From positions 1 to 61,939 of the forward strand of contig JAGXQZ010000074.1 in the NCBI GenBank assembly GCA_018336015.1: a DNA stretch of 61,939 nucleotides, given 5' to 3'. The position numbers and the translations under genes are program-made. The notes beneath the pieces are model-generated. The model had not been told where the DNA came from. It worked only from the letters and a program-made list of their open reading frames with translations, and ran no database searches. The stretch comes from Algoriphagus sp. GTDB lineage: Bacteria; Bacteroidota; Bacteroidia; Cytophagales; Cyclobacteriaceae. Positions 18,037-26,784 of the stretch are shown piece after piece. Every line of letters starts with the position of its first letter. Position 1 is the stretch's first letter.

Positions 18037-18210
18037 TCTGATGAATAGTAGAACAAAAACTCACATCCTATTGAAATATTGAACTTTATAATTTAAATCA
18101 GGAATTCAACTTTAAAAACGTTTGGACTCAGCCAAAGTGAAAACTGTGACTGAACACTGAACACTACTTATTGATCACCACTTTCCTTTTACTAACCTCT
18201 GCCTACCTCT

Positions 18211-18981
18211 ATGAACCTTCACCTACAAGACAAAGTCATCCTTATCTCCGGCGGTGCAAAAGGAATTGGAGGGGCGATTACTCGAGGCCTTATTGAAGAA
18301 GGAGCTATTCCGGTGATTATTGATCCTTCTGAAAAAGAAGGAAATGAACTGATTGCACTGGCTAAAGGAAAAGTACTGCATCTTCCTTGGAGGCTTTTCT
18401 CAGCAGCCGATTGCCAAAAAGTAATTGAAGAAGCAATCAGATGTTTTGGAAGAATTGATGGCGTAGTCAATAATGCCGGAGTTAATGATGGCGTAGGTTT
18501 GGAGCATGGAAGTCCAGAAGCTTTTGCAAATTCCATCGCCAATAACTTACACCACTATTATTCTTTGGTTCATTTTGCTTTACCGGAATTGAAAAAAAAC
18601 AAAGGTTCGATAGTCAATATTTCCTCCAAAACTGCCGTCACAGGACAAGGGGGCACATCCGGCTATGTGGCTGCCAAAGGCGCCCAACTCGCCCTCACCC
18701 GAGAGTGGGCTGTCGAGCTTCTCCCTTACCAAATCCGTGTCAATGCAATCCTACCCGCTGAAGTGTACACCCCTATGTATGAAAGTTGGATTCAATCTTT
18801 TGCCAATCCAGAAGAAAAACTGGCCGAAATCAGCAAGCGAATTCCGCTTGGAAAACGGATGACCAAACCTGAAGAAATTGCCTCCATGGCCATCTTTCTT
18901 CTTTCAGAAAAAGCCGCTCACATCACCGGACAGCATCTCTATGTCGACGGTGGCTATACCCATCTTGACCGATCCCTATGA
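18211..18981 (+). CDS. SDR oxidoreductase, likely L-fucose dehydrogenase
   Basis: This 256-residue short-chain dehydrogenase has SGGAKGIGG (about 13-21), NNAGVNDG (about 86-93) and the catalytic SSKTAVTGQGGTSGYVAAKGA stretch containing Ser, Tyr and Lys. It would oxidise L-fucose at C1 to L-fucono-lactone with NAD(P)+, the first step of the non-phosphorylating route. This role is assigned because the fucP-like permease gene overlaps it by four bases. The two SDRs of the cluster are clearly different from each other, consistent with separate steps. A 174-bp spacer separates it from the lactonase gene and may hold an internal promoter. Confidence 0.86.
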   Translation: MNLHLQDKVILISGGAKGIGGAITRGLIEEGAIPVIIDPSEKEGNELIALAKGKVLHLPWRLFSAADCQKVIEEAIRCFGRIDGVVNNAGVNDGVGLEHGSPEAFANSIANNLHHYYSLVHFALPELKKNKGSIVNISSKTAVTGQGGTSGYVAAKGAQLALTREWAVELLPYQIRVNAILPAEVYTPMYESWIQSFANPEEKLAEISKRIPLGKRMTKPEEIASMAIFLLSEKAAHITGQHLYVDGGYTHLDRSL

Positions 18982-20288
18982 ACCAAAAACCTGCACTCGT
19001 ACCCAAAAGCCTCCTCCTCCCCTTTATTCTAATCACCTCACTTTTTGCGCTTTGGGGATTTGCCAACGACATTACCAATCCCATGGTAGCCGCTTTCAAG
19101 CGGGTCCTGGAGCTCAATAACACTCAGGCCTCTTGGGTGCAATTGGCCTTTTATGGAGGTTACTTTACCATGGCTTTGCCTGCGGCATTTTTCATTAAAA
19201 AATACTCTTACAAAACAGGGGTATTGCTGGGATTAGGACTTTACGCATTAGGCGCTGTTCTTTTTTATCCGGCAGCAGCTTGGGAGAGTTATGGATTCTT
19301 TCTGGCAGCCCTATACATTTTGACCTTCGGATTGGCTTTTTTGGAGACCACCGCCAATCCTTATATTCTATCGATGGGGCCTGAAGCCACCGCTACGCAA
19401 CGGTTAAATCTCGCCCAAGCTTTCAATCCCATGGGAGCATTGGCTGGTCTATTTGTGGCAAAAACATTTATCCTTAATTCACTCCAGAGCAACAATACCG
19501 ATGAAAATGGTCAGTTGCTCTATGACACTCTGGATGCTGCCTCTAAGGCTTTGGTAAAAAGCAATGATTTGATGGTGATCCGAAATCCCTATGTGATTTT
19601 AGGCTTGTTCGTATTGGCGATTCTTGTTGTTATTTCCTTGGTCAAAATGCCTGAAAACAAAGATTCACACGGCAAAGTAGATTTTGGTCCTACTATGAAG
19701 AGGCTAGTAAAAAACAGAAACTTTGTAGAAGGCACGCTGGCACAGATGTTTTATGTCGGTGCACAGATTATGGTCTGGACCTACATCTATCAGTATGCTG
19801 AGTCTATTGGGATCACTACCTACCATGCGGTAAACTATGCTTACGCATCTTTGGGAGTCTTTTTGGTGGGGCGTTGGGTTTGCACCGCATTACTGAGAGT
19901 GATGCCCGCTGCCAAGCTTCTTTCCGGCTTTTCGATTTTAGCTATGGCATTTACGCTTGGCGCCATTTTTCTTCCCGGTATGACAGGTTTATACAGTTTG
20001 GTTGGAATCAGCTTTGCGATGTCCCTGATGTTTCCAACCATCTATGGAATTGCGCTGGAAGGCCTTGGAGAGGATTCCAAATTTGCGGCAGCGTTCTTGG
20101 TAATGGCTATAGTGGGAGGAGCCATCATGCCCACCCTTCAGGGAATGGTATTGGACTTAGGAGGTACCGGCTACACCGATGTGATCATTTTGGGAGTTCC
20201 TGAGGTAAATTTCTCTTTTGCTTTGCCGTTGATTTGCTTTCTGATGGTTTGGCTCTTTGCGATAAGGGTGAAAAAGTTGGGAAGCTAG
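18978..20288 (+). CDS. fucP: L-fucose:H+ symporter, FucP-like MFS permease
   Basis: This 436-residue inner-membrane protein has about 12 hydrophobic segments. It shows the FucP/GluP signature at the N terminus (LFALWGFANDITNPMVAAF) with the NDITNP element, FLETTANPYIL in the fourth segment and NLAQAFNPMGA. The family imports L-fucose, or in relatives glucose/galactose, with protons. Fucose is favoured because the gene overlaps an SDR and the rest of the cluster forms an L-fucose oxidation pathway. Length is typical. Confidence 0.9.
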   Translation: MNQKPALVPKSLLLPFILITSLFALWGFANDITNPMVAAFKRVLELNNTQASWVQLAFYGGYFTMALPAAFFIKKYSYKTGVLLGLGLYALGAVLFYPAAAWESYGFFLAALYILTFGLAFLETTANPYILSMGPEATATQRLNLAQAFNPMGALAGLFVAKTFILNSLQSNNTDENGQLLYDTLDAASKALVKSNDLMVIRNPYVILGLFVLAILVVISLVKMPENKDSHGKVDFGPTMKRLVKNRNFVEGTLAQMFYVGAQIMVWTYIYQYAESIGITTYHAVNYAYASLGVFLVGRWVCTALLRVMPAAKLLSGFSILAMAFTLGAIFLPGMTGLYSLVGISFAMSLMFPTIYGIALEGLGEDSKFAAAFLVMAIVGGAIMPTLQGMVLDLGGTGYTDVIILGVPEVNFSFALPLICFLMVWLFAIRVKKLGS

Positions 20289-20293
20289 GAAGT

Positions 20294-20455
20294 AGGGAAG
20301 TCAAGAAGTTAATTACGCTCACGCTTTAGCGTGGTATATAAGTTGTTAGAACCCGGAAACGAACTTCAATCCTCTTTAAATAAAGCTGAACCATTGAAAA
20401 TCATAATTGAAGTTCTTCTAAACGTCGTAAATCAAAAATCGTAAATCGTACTTCT
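20294..20455. other. spacer with two inverted repeats before the mutarotase gene
   Basis: The 162-bp spacer carries a short hairpin, CACGC-TTTA-GCGTG (20320-20333). It also has a perfect 10-bp inverted repeat, GAACTTCAAT (20361-20370) and ATTGAAGTTC (20406-20415), separated by 35 bp. The latter is placed like an operator just upstream of the mutarotase gene. The last 40 bp consist of imperfect CGTAAATC repeats. No T-run follows either hairpin, so neither is a convincing terminator. Confidence 0.5.
20361..20415. promoter_or_regulatory. 10-bp inverted repeat, possible operator
   Basis: GAACTTCAAT and ATTGAAGTTC are perfect reverse complements on either side of a 35-bp AT-rich stretch, ending 40 bp before the mutarotase start. 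This spacing could suit a dimeric regulator bound at both arms, or an RNA stem. No regulator gene is present in the fucose cluster, so its role is unproven. Confidence 0.3.
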
Positions 20456-20794
20456 ATGCAAACCTTCCTTCTCATCTGCGACTTAAAAGACGAACCAGAA
20501 GCCATACAGGCCTATGTTGATTGTCATAAGGCTGTTGCTCCGGAAATTATAGAGAGTATTCGCGTTGCAGGAGTGCTACAAATGAGCATTTACCGTTGGA
20601 AAAACCGATTAAGCATGATCCTGGTGGCGGAAAACGGATTCAGTTTTGAAAAAAAAGCAGCATTGGATCAAGCCAACCCAAAAGTTCAGGAATGGGAATC
20701 ATTTCTAGGTCAATACCAAACCAATCTTCCAGGTACACCCCCCAATTGGCGCTGGGCGCTTTGTGAGAAGATTTTTGAGTTTAAATCCCAATAG
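20456..20794 (+). CDS. L-fucose/L-rhamnose mutarotase
   Basis: This 112-residue protein belongs to the L-rhamnose mutarotase (RhaM) family, a dimeric ferredoxin-like fold that interconverts sugar anomers. Conserved features are the histidine in YVDCHKAVAPEI (about residue 24), the IYRW segment (about 44-47) and the terminal PNWRWALCEKIFEF stretch. In this cluster it probably supplies the anomer of L-fucose used by the C1 dehydrogenase. It is the last gene of the fucose group and lies 167 bp after fucP. Confidence 0.88.
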   Translation: MQTFLLICDLKDEPEAIQAYVDCHKAVAPEIIESIRVAGVLQMSIYRWKNRLSMILVAENGFSFEKKAALDQANPKVQEWESFLGQYQTNLPGTPPNWRWALCEKIFEFKSQ

Positions 20795-20810
20795 CATAAT
20801 TCCTTAAAAT

Positions 20811-23072
20811 CTAGAAATTCAAAAGTTTAATTACTTCCTGGGAAGTACCTCGACCAATTTTTAGGATAAATATTCCTTTCCCTGTCTTTTCCAGACGATT
20901 ATTCAACCAATCAGAAACCTCTTCAACAGAAAATGATTGCATTTCTACTGATTTTCCTGAAAAATCCATCAGTACCGCATGGATTGGGGATTGAATTTCT
21001 TCAAAGTCACCTAAAAAGGCAAGATTGACTTTGGCATTACCTGAAGGATTAGGATATACTGACCAGGCAGAGATTCCGATTTTAGGCTGAACCTGAAAGG
21101 CAACCACATTGCTGTACCCAAAAATTGTCCCATCGGGATGGCTTAATTTAATTCGGTAAAATAGCGTTCCTCCAGAAAGTGGCAGATTTTCATCCGTATA
21201 GGAAAAAGACTTTAGCTCTGGCTTTAAAAATTCTCCCTTAACTGTATCGATTTGAGTCCAATTCTCAACATTATTTACGGCTCGTTGTATAGTCATCAGC
21301 AAATGATCTTGAAAACCATAAACAGCCCAATCCAGCTTAGAAGATCTTGTCTCCTTCAAAAATTCCCCTTTTATTTCTAAAACTTCGATGGGTAGAATCC
21401 GGTAGGAAGCTCTTACAATTACCCTTCCAGAAGACCCTGCACCTCCTCGCACACTCCCAGCTCCTCCTCCAGAACCGGTAAGGCTTCTTCCTGAATCACC
21501 AATACCTGAGGAACCCGAAACGCCTGGATCTAAATGATTGCCGTCACCTCCTAAGCGAACCCCTCCAAAAATACCTCCTGTCCCATTTCCATATTGCTGG
21601 GCAGGATTTCGACCAGTTGCACCACCTCCCCCTGCAAATGCATTCGTTATTCCCGAAATACCATTTAATATGGTTAATGAAATACCATTCCCTCCGATTC
21701 CTGGATTGTTATTGCTACCATTCTGGCCAGGTTGAGACGCTCCACCTCCTCCACCTCCATTAAGTTGATTTCCTGCTGGATTTCTACTTCCATTACCCCC
21801 TCCATTAGTCTGATTACCTGAATTTCCTCCTCCGCTACCTGCACCTGCTCCAGGATTATTGTGAGCACTTCCTCCCCCTCCACTACCTCCAGAATTTCCC
21901 GATCTCGCTCCTGTGGATTGGGAGCCACCTCCCCCACCTCCTGGGGCATTAAAACCATAGAATGCAGAAGAAAATCCATTGCCGCCCCTTGATGTGGCAG
22001 ATGTAGACCCTGGACCACCTGGCCCAACTGGTATAGTGTAAGTCCTCCCTACTGTCAGGCCTATTCCATCTGTCTGAAAAACAGCTCCCGCGCCTCCCCC
22101 ACCTGCAGCTTCACCAAACCCACCGGCACCGCCCCCACCAACTAATGCCACTGCGATATCTATAAGTTCTTCATTTGGCAACAGAGGTGGCAAAACAAAA
22201 TTTGACGTACAATTGAATACATAAACCCAATCAAATCCATTGACCGTGGTAATTTGAAAAGACTGCATGCAGGTGGAGGCTGGACATGTTCCTACACTCG
22301 CCCCACTTGAAACAGCGTTGCCAGAAGGTAATTTATTCACAAAGAGAGGAGCATCTGGAGATTGAAGACCACTACCTGAAATCACTCCATTATTTGAAAA
22401 TGTACCTGTAACAGAAATGGAATTACAGGAATTGGTATTGACTCCTTGTATGGTCGAATTTGAAGCAACTGACAAATTCCCAGATACTGCCAAGCTACCT
22501 CCCAAATTCACAACTGTATTTGAACTAGTCGTAACTGATCCGCTTACTATGGTGGCTCCAATTAGACTTACTGTGATGTTGCTCCCAAAGCTTAAAGATC
22601 CATTGACCACTAGAAATCCATTATAAAGGAAAGAAGAATTAGAAGCAACTGAAAAGGTTGGAGTGGAAACAGCCATTCTTCCATAATTAATCAGAGACCT
22701 ATTTGAGGCCAAAGAAATTCCCAAGTTGGCTTCACCATAATTCGTAATTGTCCAGTTTCCATTTGGAGCAGTTGTCAAGCTCAAGGTTCCAAAGTTGGTT
22801 AGGCTAGACAATGTATTTAATTGATTGAAATCGCCATTCCAACTAGCCCCATCTTCAATGCAGATAATGATTCCAGTAGAATTTCCAAAATTCAAAGTAG
22901 CAGTTCGGTTTCCTCTAATGCAAACTGTAGCATTGTTAGATATAGAACCAGAAGGTGCATCATTCCCATTTACCACTACAGTACAGGTTCCACACTGACC
23001 AAACGAAAGATGTGTCAGACTAGATGAAATGATAAATACTAATGCCAGTAAAGCAAATTTTTTGAAATACAT
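20811..23072 (-). CDS. secreted glycine-rich protein with type IX secretion tail
   Basis: I choose the ATG at 23072 (753 residues); the frame opens three codons earlier at a TTG. A signal peptide (about 1-26) precedes a region of short Asn/Ser-rich repeats resembling a beta-helix (about 30-250), then a domain with many GGGGG runs (about 295-560) as in the bacterial Gly-rich domain. A linker follows, then a C-terminal sorting domain (about 665-753) with VYPNPSGNAKVNLAF and an ending GIFILKIGRGTSQEVIKLLNF-like strand. The tail indicates export by the type IX system and surface attachment or release. Function is unknown, possibly adhesion. It is transcribed towards the fucose cluster. Confidence 0.85.
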   Translation of the reverse strand: MYFKKFALLALVFIISSSLTHLSFGQCGTCTVVVNGNDAPSGSISNNATVCIRGNRTATLNFGNSTGIIICIEDGASWNGDFNQLNTLSSLTNFGTLSLTTAPNGNWTITNYGEANLGISLASNRSLINYGRMAVSTPTFSVASNSSFLYNGFLVVNGSLSFGSNITVSLIGATIVSGSVTTSSNTVVNLGGSLAVSGNLSVASNSTIQGVNTNSCNSISVTGTFSNNGVISGSGLQSPDAPLFVNKLPSGNAVSSGASVGTCPASTCMQSFQITTVNGFDWVYVFNCTSNFVLPPLLPNEELIDIAVALVGGGGAGGFGEAAGGGGAGAVFQTDGIGLTVGRTYTIPVGPGGPGSTSATSRGGNGFSSAFYGFNAPGGGGGGSQSTGARSGNSGGSGGGGSAHNNPGAGAGSGGGNSGNQTNGGGNGSRNPAGNQLNGGGGGGASQPGQNGSNNNPGIGGNGISLTILNGISGITNAFAGGGGATGRNPAQQYGNGTGGIFGGVRLGGDGNHLDPGVSGSSGIGDSGRSLTGSGGGAGSVRGGAGSSGRVIVRASYRILPIEVLEIKGEFLKETRSSKLDWAVYGFQDHLLMTIQRAVNNVENWTQIDTVKGEFLKPELKSFSYTDENLPLSGGTLFYRIKLSHPDGTIFGYSNVVAFQVQPKIGISAWSVYPNPSGNAKVNLAFLGDFEEIQSPIHAVLMDFSGKSVEMQSFSVEEVSDWLNNRLEKTGKGIFILKIGRGTSQEVIKLLNF

Positions 23073-23081
23073 ATGATTCAA

Positions 23082-23629
23082 AAAAAAACAAGTGCAACAT
23101 TATGTAAATCATGTGGATTTTCAAATTAGAAATTGCTCTAATAAATAAAAAATTCAAATCAAGGTGTAGGAATTACCTTAGCTAATATTCCAGCTTCATT
23201 TTTTTTTTTGCAAAAAAGAAAAACCTTAAAAATTTCAGTTTTTTGAATGATTTCACCCATTTTTTTGTGAAAAAATGGGTGAAATCAGGTATTCTTCAAT
23301 CAAACTTTTATCTAAAAACATCTGATCATTATGATCAAAGAAAAATCCTAAAAAGATCTTGCTATTAATTACGATATAGCAAATGATAAAACAGAATTTT
23401 ATACTATAAATTACAATATATTATACATGAATAGCCGATTTATATATATTATTAAATAGAATTAAAACTGATTTAGATAATTTCAGTAAATTAAAAATTT
23501 CATTTAGTCTGTCTTTTTGTCGAACTGATTTTTTCCAAACCAAGAATTCCAAGCTAAATTTTCCTGAAATTATCCTATACTTAAGAAGGTTTTACTCGAT
23601 GCCCATTCCCTTAATTCAACATTAAACCC
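23082..23629. other. AT-rich divergent spacer with long perfect hairpin
   Basis: This ~550-bp spacer separates the divergently transcribed glycine-rich protein and esterase genes. It is extremely AT-rich with many homopolymer runs and holds an 18-bp perfect hairpin at 23247-23286. No open frame, tRNA or clear TAnnTTTG promoter element was seen. Promoters for both flanking genes should lie here. Confidence 0.6.
23247..23286. promoter_or_regulatory. 18-bp perfect stem-loop in divergent spacer
   Basis: The arms TGATTTCACCCATTTTTT and AAAAAATGGGTGAAATCA are perfect complements around a TGTG loop. On either strand the outer flank is not a T-run, and the site lies upstream of both flanking genes, so it does not end either transcript. 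It could be a protein-binding palindrome, a stem in a long 5' leader, or a remnant of an inverted-repeat element. Confidence 0.55.
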
Positions 23630-24547
23630 ATGCAAAAAATAATCTTCAGCCTAATTTTCAGCCTTTTCTCATTTATGGCATTTGCCCAAAATCATACTCT
23701 CCCACTTTGGCCAGGTAATCCCCCTCTCCAAAATGCATCTGACCTAAAAGAAGAAGATACCCAACAGGGAATCCTGAGAATTGCAAATGTCCAAACGCCC
23801 ACTATCGAAGTATATTTACCTACCAAACAGATTGCCACCGGAGAGGCAGTAGTGATCTTCCCAGGTGGTGGCTACGGGATTTTAGCGTATGATTGGGAGG
23901 GAACAGACTTTGCTAAGTGGCTGAATGCTCAGGGTATCGCCGGGATCGTGGTAAAATATCGCCTTCCTATCTCCAAATCACTTACTGACGCGAAGGAAGT
24001 GCCCTTGATGGATGCACAACGAGCGATTCGTTTGGTAAGAAAAAATGCAGAAGCATGGAATATCGATCCGACCAAAGTGGGCGTAATGGGTTTTTCTGCA
24101 GGAGGACACTTAGCTTCCACACTCAGCACCCAATACAACCACGAAGTAAATCGCCCTAAAGATGAGATAGATGCAATCGCTGCCAGGCCTGACTTTTCGA
24201 TTTTAGTTTATCCTGTGATCTCCTTTCGGGATGCGGCCGTGCACTCAGGTTCAAGAAAAAATTTAGTCGGTGAGCATGCATCTCAGGAATTGATGGATCG
24301 CTTTTCCGGAGAACTTAATGTAAATGCCCAAACCCCACCCACATTCTTGGTGCATGCTCAGGACGATAAAGGCGTTCCCATCGAAAACTCACTTTTGTAC
24401 TACCAAGCACTTCACAAGCACGGGGTGAAAGCCTCACTCCACATCTACCCGACTGGTGGACATGGCTTTGGGTTTGGTTTGGGAAAAGGTGCCGTCGAAA
24501 GTTGGAGAGAAGTATTGCTTACCTGGATGGATGAAACGGTAAAATAA
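23630..24547 (+). CDS. exported alpha/beta hydrolase (acetyl esterase/xylanase-like)
   Basis: This 305-residue protein has a signal peptide (about 1-20, ending FMAFAQ) and an alpha/beta-hydrolase domain. The oxyanion region is FPGGGYG (about 77-83), the nucleophile is Ser156 in GFSAGGH, the acid is probably Asp245 or Asp246 in HAQDDKGVP, and the base is His278 in GGHGFGFG. The family includes carbohydrate acetyl esterases of Bacteroidota polysaccharide degradation and is often annotated endo-1,4-beta-xylanase B-like. It should act in the periplasm or at the surface. It stands alone between a divergent gene and a convergent one. Confidence 0.88.
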   Translation: MQKIIFSLIFSLFSFMAFAQNHTLPLWPGNPPLQNASDLKEEDTQQGILRIANVQTPTIEVYLPTKQIATGEAVVIFPGGGYGILAYDWEGTDFAKWLNAQGIAGIVVKYRLPISKSLTDAKEVPLMDAQRAIRLVRKNAEAWNIDPTKVGVMGFSAGGHLASTLSTQYNHEVNRPKDEIDAIAARPDFSILVYPVISFRDAAVHSGSRKNLVGEHASQELMDRFSGELNVNAQTPPTFLVHAQDDKGVPIENSLLYYQALHKHGVKASLHIYPTGGHGFGFGLGKGAVESWREVLLTWMDETVK

Positions 24548-24616
24548 ATCCCCTTCCTAGTGGATTGTGTGTAAAGGGGAAAGAGAAAAAACAAATTGAA
24601 TCAATCACTTACTAAC

Positions 24617-24642
24617 AAAAAAGAGGCTCCTTTCGGAGCCTC
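24617..24642 (-). terminator. rho-independent terminator
   Basis: GAGGCTCC-TTTC-GGAGCCTC forms an 8-bp GC-rich stem (24623-24642). On the minus strand it is followed by a run of six T, so it ends the transcript of the secreted-protein gene 24668-25459. It may also slow the convergent esterase transcript. Confidence 0.85.
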
Positions 24643-24667
24643 TCAGCGAAACAGTCAAACCGGACTA

Positions 24668-25459
24668 TTATCTCACTACGTTTTCTAATGTGGCTAAGTA
24701 AATCCACTTTTGATCTCTTGAATTGAGGCCGGCATTGACTGCCGCTCGTTGTTCTGCCGTCTGATTCAAATCCTCATAGGCCTGAGCATTGAAAAACTGC
24801 ATGTAATCCTTATACAGATTTACCGTCAGATGGGTTGACTTGGCTTCCGATCCAAGAGGTAAAGCTGACCTCAAAAAACTCCAATGTCCCATCATTCCTT
24901 GATTAATTCGATTTTGATGAATCGGCTTAAACACCTCGATTTCTGCCTTTTCATAATCACCAAATCTTCCTTCCACTGCCTTCATCAAGTCAAATGAGGC
25001 CAAAACCCCAGGTTTAAACTGAAAATCATCCGCCGTCAACGCCAACTGCTTCATATACAATCTCATCGGAGCATCTTTGACAGACAGTGCTTGCTGAAAA
25101 AGAGTCCTCACCTGAGCATCTGTCAAGTGTGGATAAGCAATTTTGGTGTAGGCTACCATTGTTTCTTCTTCCAATCCATTCATCATATGGACCGGATTTT
25201 TGAAATACGTGACCATGATGTACTGGAAATCGCCATGATCAGCACCATTTTGTAGCCTCCAAATATCCCAACCATTGATCAATTGATCATTGAATGCCTG
25301 CCGGTAGACTTTTTCCATGAGATCTTTAAACTCGATGTAATCAAAAAGCTGGTCTTTCTCCACCTTGATGAACTCGAATACCATGTACTGAGTTTGCTGG
25401 GCCTTGAGGATATTTACCCAAAGCAACCCACAAACAACCAATGCTAATGTCTTTTTCAT
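24668..25459 (-). CDS. secreted protein of unknown function
   Basis: This 263-residue protein starts with a clear signal peptide (about 1-20, ...NILKAQ). The mature part contains two similar blocks around YMVFEFIKVEKDQLFDYIEFKDLMEKVYRQ (split near residue 30-58) and YEKAEIEVFKPIHQNRINQGMMGHW. This hints at two ferredoxin-like Dabb/EthD-type half-domains, but the resemblance is weak. No catalytic motif is visible. The gene is monocistronic, with a terminator 26 bp after the stop. Confidence 0.75.
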   Translation of the reverse strand: MKKTLALVVCGLLWVNILKAQQTQYMVFEFIKVEKDQLFDYIEFKDLMEKVYRQAFNDQLINGWDIWRLQNGADHGDFQYIMVTYFKNPVHMMNGLEEETMVAYTKIAYPHLTDAQVRTLFQQALSVKDAPMRLYMKQLALTADDFQFKPGVLASFDLMKAVEGRFGDYEKAEIEVFKPIHQNRINQGMMGHWSFLRSALPLGSEAKSTHLTVNLYKDYMQFFNAQAYEDLNQTAEQRAAVNAGLNSRDQKWIYLATLENVVR

Positions 25460-25659
25460 AGTATGTTTGGGTTTAGGGTTAAATGCGCTTGGAATAATTT
25501 AAAAAAAATATTTCGAAAAAATCAATTTTTCAGAATAAAAATAATTCTAAATGGCATTTAGCCAAAAATACTTTTATTCAAGAAAATGGAATCAAAAATA
25601 GAATTTTGTTAACATTCTTTGGAAAAGCTTAGTATTTTACCAATCAAAATCAAAAAATT

Positions 25660-26784
25660 ATGAAGGGACTATCGAGAAGAGATTGGTTAAAATCAGCTTC
25701 ATTGACAAGTGGATTAGCACTTTTGGGCGGCAATGGAATTGTTTCTTCACTCAGTGCTGAAGAAATCAGGAAGTTTAACCCGAGACCTTTGGCAGGTCCG
25801 ATTCGCCTCGGATCCAATGAAAATCCTTATGGTCCTTCTGAATCCATGAGAAAAGCGATGGTGGCTGCATTTGAAAACAGTTGCCGTTATCCATGGACCT
25901 ACAATGCCTCCTTAGTCAAGATGATTGCTGAAAAAGAAGGAGTTCCGGAAGATTATATCGTGCCGGTAGCAGGATCTACGGAGGGACTGAAAGTAGCTGG
26001 AATCACCTTTGGGCAAGGGGGTGAAATCATTACTTGCGCTCCAACTTTTCTCTCGATGATGGAATACGCGGAGCTATGGGGTACTGATATCAACTGGGTT
26101 TCACTGACCAAAGACCTGGATTTTGATTTGGATGAAATTGAAAAACGCGTTTCCGCAGAAACCAAACTCGTCTTCCTATGCAACCCCAATAATCCCACCG
26201 GAAAGCTACTTCCTGCTCGAAGAGTCCTCGATTTCTGTGAGACCGTCAGCAAAAAAACAGTAGTCTTTAGCGATGAAGCTTATTACGATTATATCACGGA
26301 ACCAAACTATCCTTCGATGGTAGAATTGGTCAAAAAGGGTCATAACGTCGTGGTTTCCCGAACACTTTCCAAAGTCTATGGACTGGCTGGAATCCGATTG
26401 GGATACCTTATCGCCAAGCCGGATCTTGCTACCAAACTGAGAGACCGAGTGGTAGCGAACACCAATATTATGGCTATCGAGGCAGGAAAAGCAGCCTTAT
26501 TGGACAAGGAATTTTATCAGTTTTCACTTAAGAAAAATGAGGAAGCCAAAAACCTCTTAATCCAAACACTCAACGAACTCAAGCTTCCATACTTAGAATC
26601 CCACGCCAATTTTGTCTTTTTCCAGTCTGGAAGAGACGTGTCCGAACTCGGAAAAACGATGGCCCAAAAAGGATTTATCGTGGGCAGGCCTTTCCCTCCT
26701 CTTAACGATTGGTGCCGGGTATCTACTGGGACAATTGAAGAAGTTCAGCTTTACAACCAAGCCATCAAAGAAGTACTTGGCTGA
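25660..26784 (+). CDS. Tat-signal histidinol-phosphate aminotransferase-like protein
   Basis: This 374-residue protein begins MKGLSRRDWLKSASL, a twin-arginine signal (Arg6-Arg7) followed by a hydrophobic stretch to about residue 33. The rest is a fold-type I aminotransferase of the HisC-like class: GSNENPYGPS (about 51-60), CNPNNPTG (about 174-181), FSDEAYYDY with the cofactor aspartate, and SRTLSKVYGLAGIRLGY with the Schiff-base lysine at about 238. A periplasmic PLP enzyme is unusual; Tat export would allow the cofactor to be loaded before transport. No histidine biosynthesis genes are adjacent, so a housekeeping HisC role is unlikely. The GNAT gene overlaps its stop by one base. Confidence 0.88.
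   Translation: MKGLSRRDWLKSASLTSGLALLGGNGIVSSLSAEEIRKFNPRPLAGPIRLGSNENPYGPSESMRKAMVAAFENSCRYPWTYNASLVKMIAEKEGVPEDYIVPVAGSTEGLKVAGITFGQGGEIITCAPTFLSMMEYAELWGTDINWVSLTKDLDFDLDEIEKRVSAETKLVFLCNPNNPTGKLLPARRVLDFCETVSKKTVVFSDEAYYDYITEPNYPSMVELVKKGHNVVVSRTLSKVYGLAGIRLGYLIAKPDLATKLRDRVVANTNIMAIEAGKAALLDKEFYQFSLKKNEEAKNLLIQTLNELKLPYLESHANFVFFQSGRDVSELGKTMAQKGFIVGRPFPPLNDWCRVSTGTIEEVQLYNQAIKEVLG

Noticed and set aside
21674..22027. 117-codon frame inside the glycine-rich gene, shifted frame
   Set aside because: Glu/Val-rich artefact of glycine-codon runs read out of frame.
24549..24580. TCCCCTT...AAGGGGA hairpin after the esterase gene
   Set aside because: Loop is long and no T-run follows on the plus strand; too weak to call a terminator.
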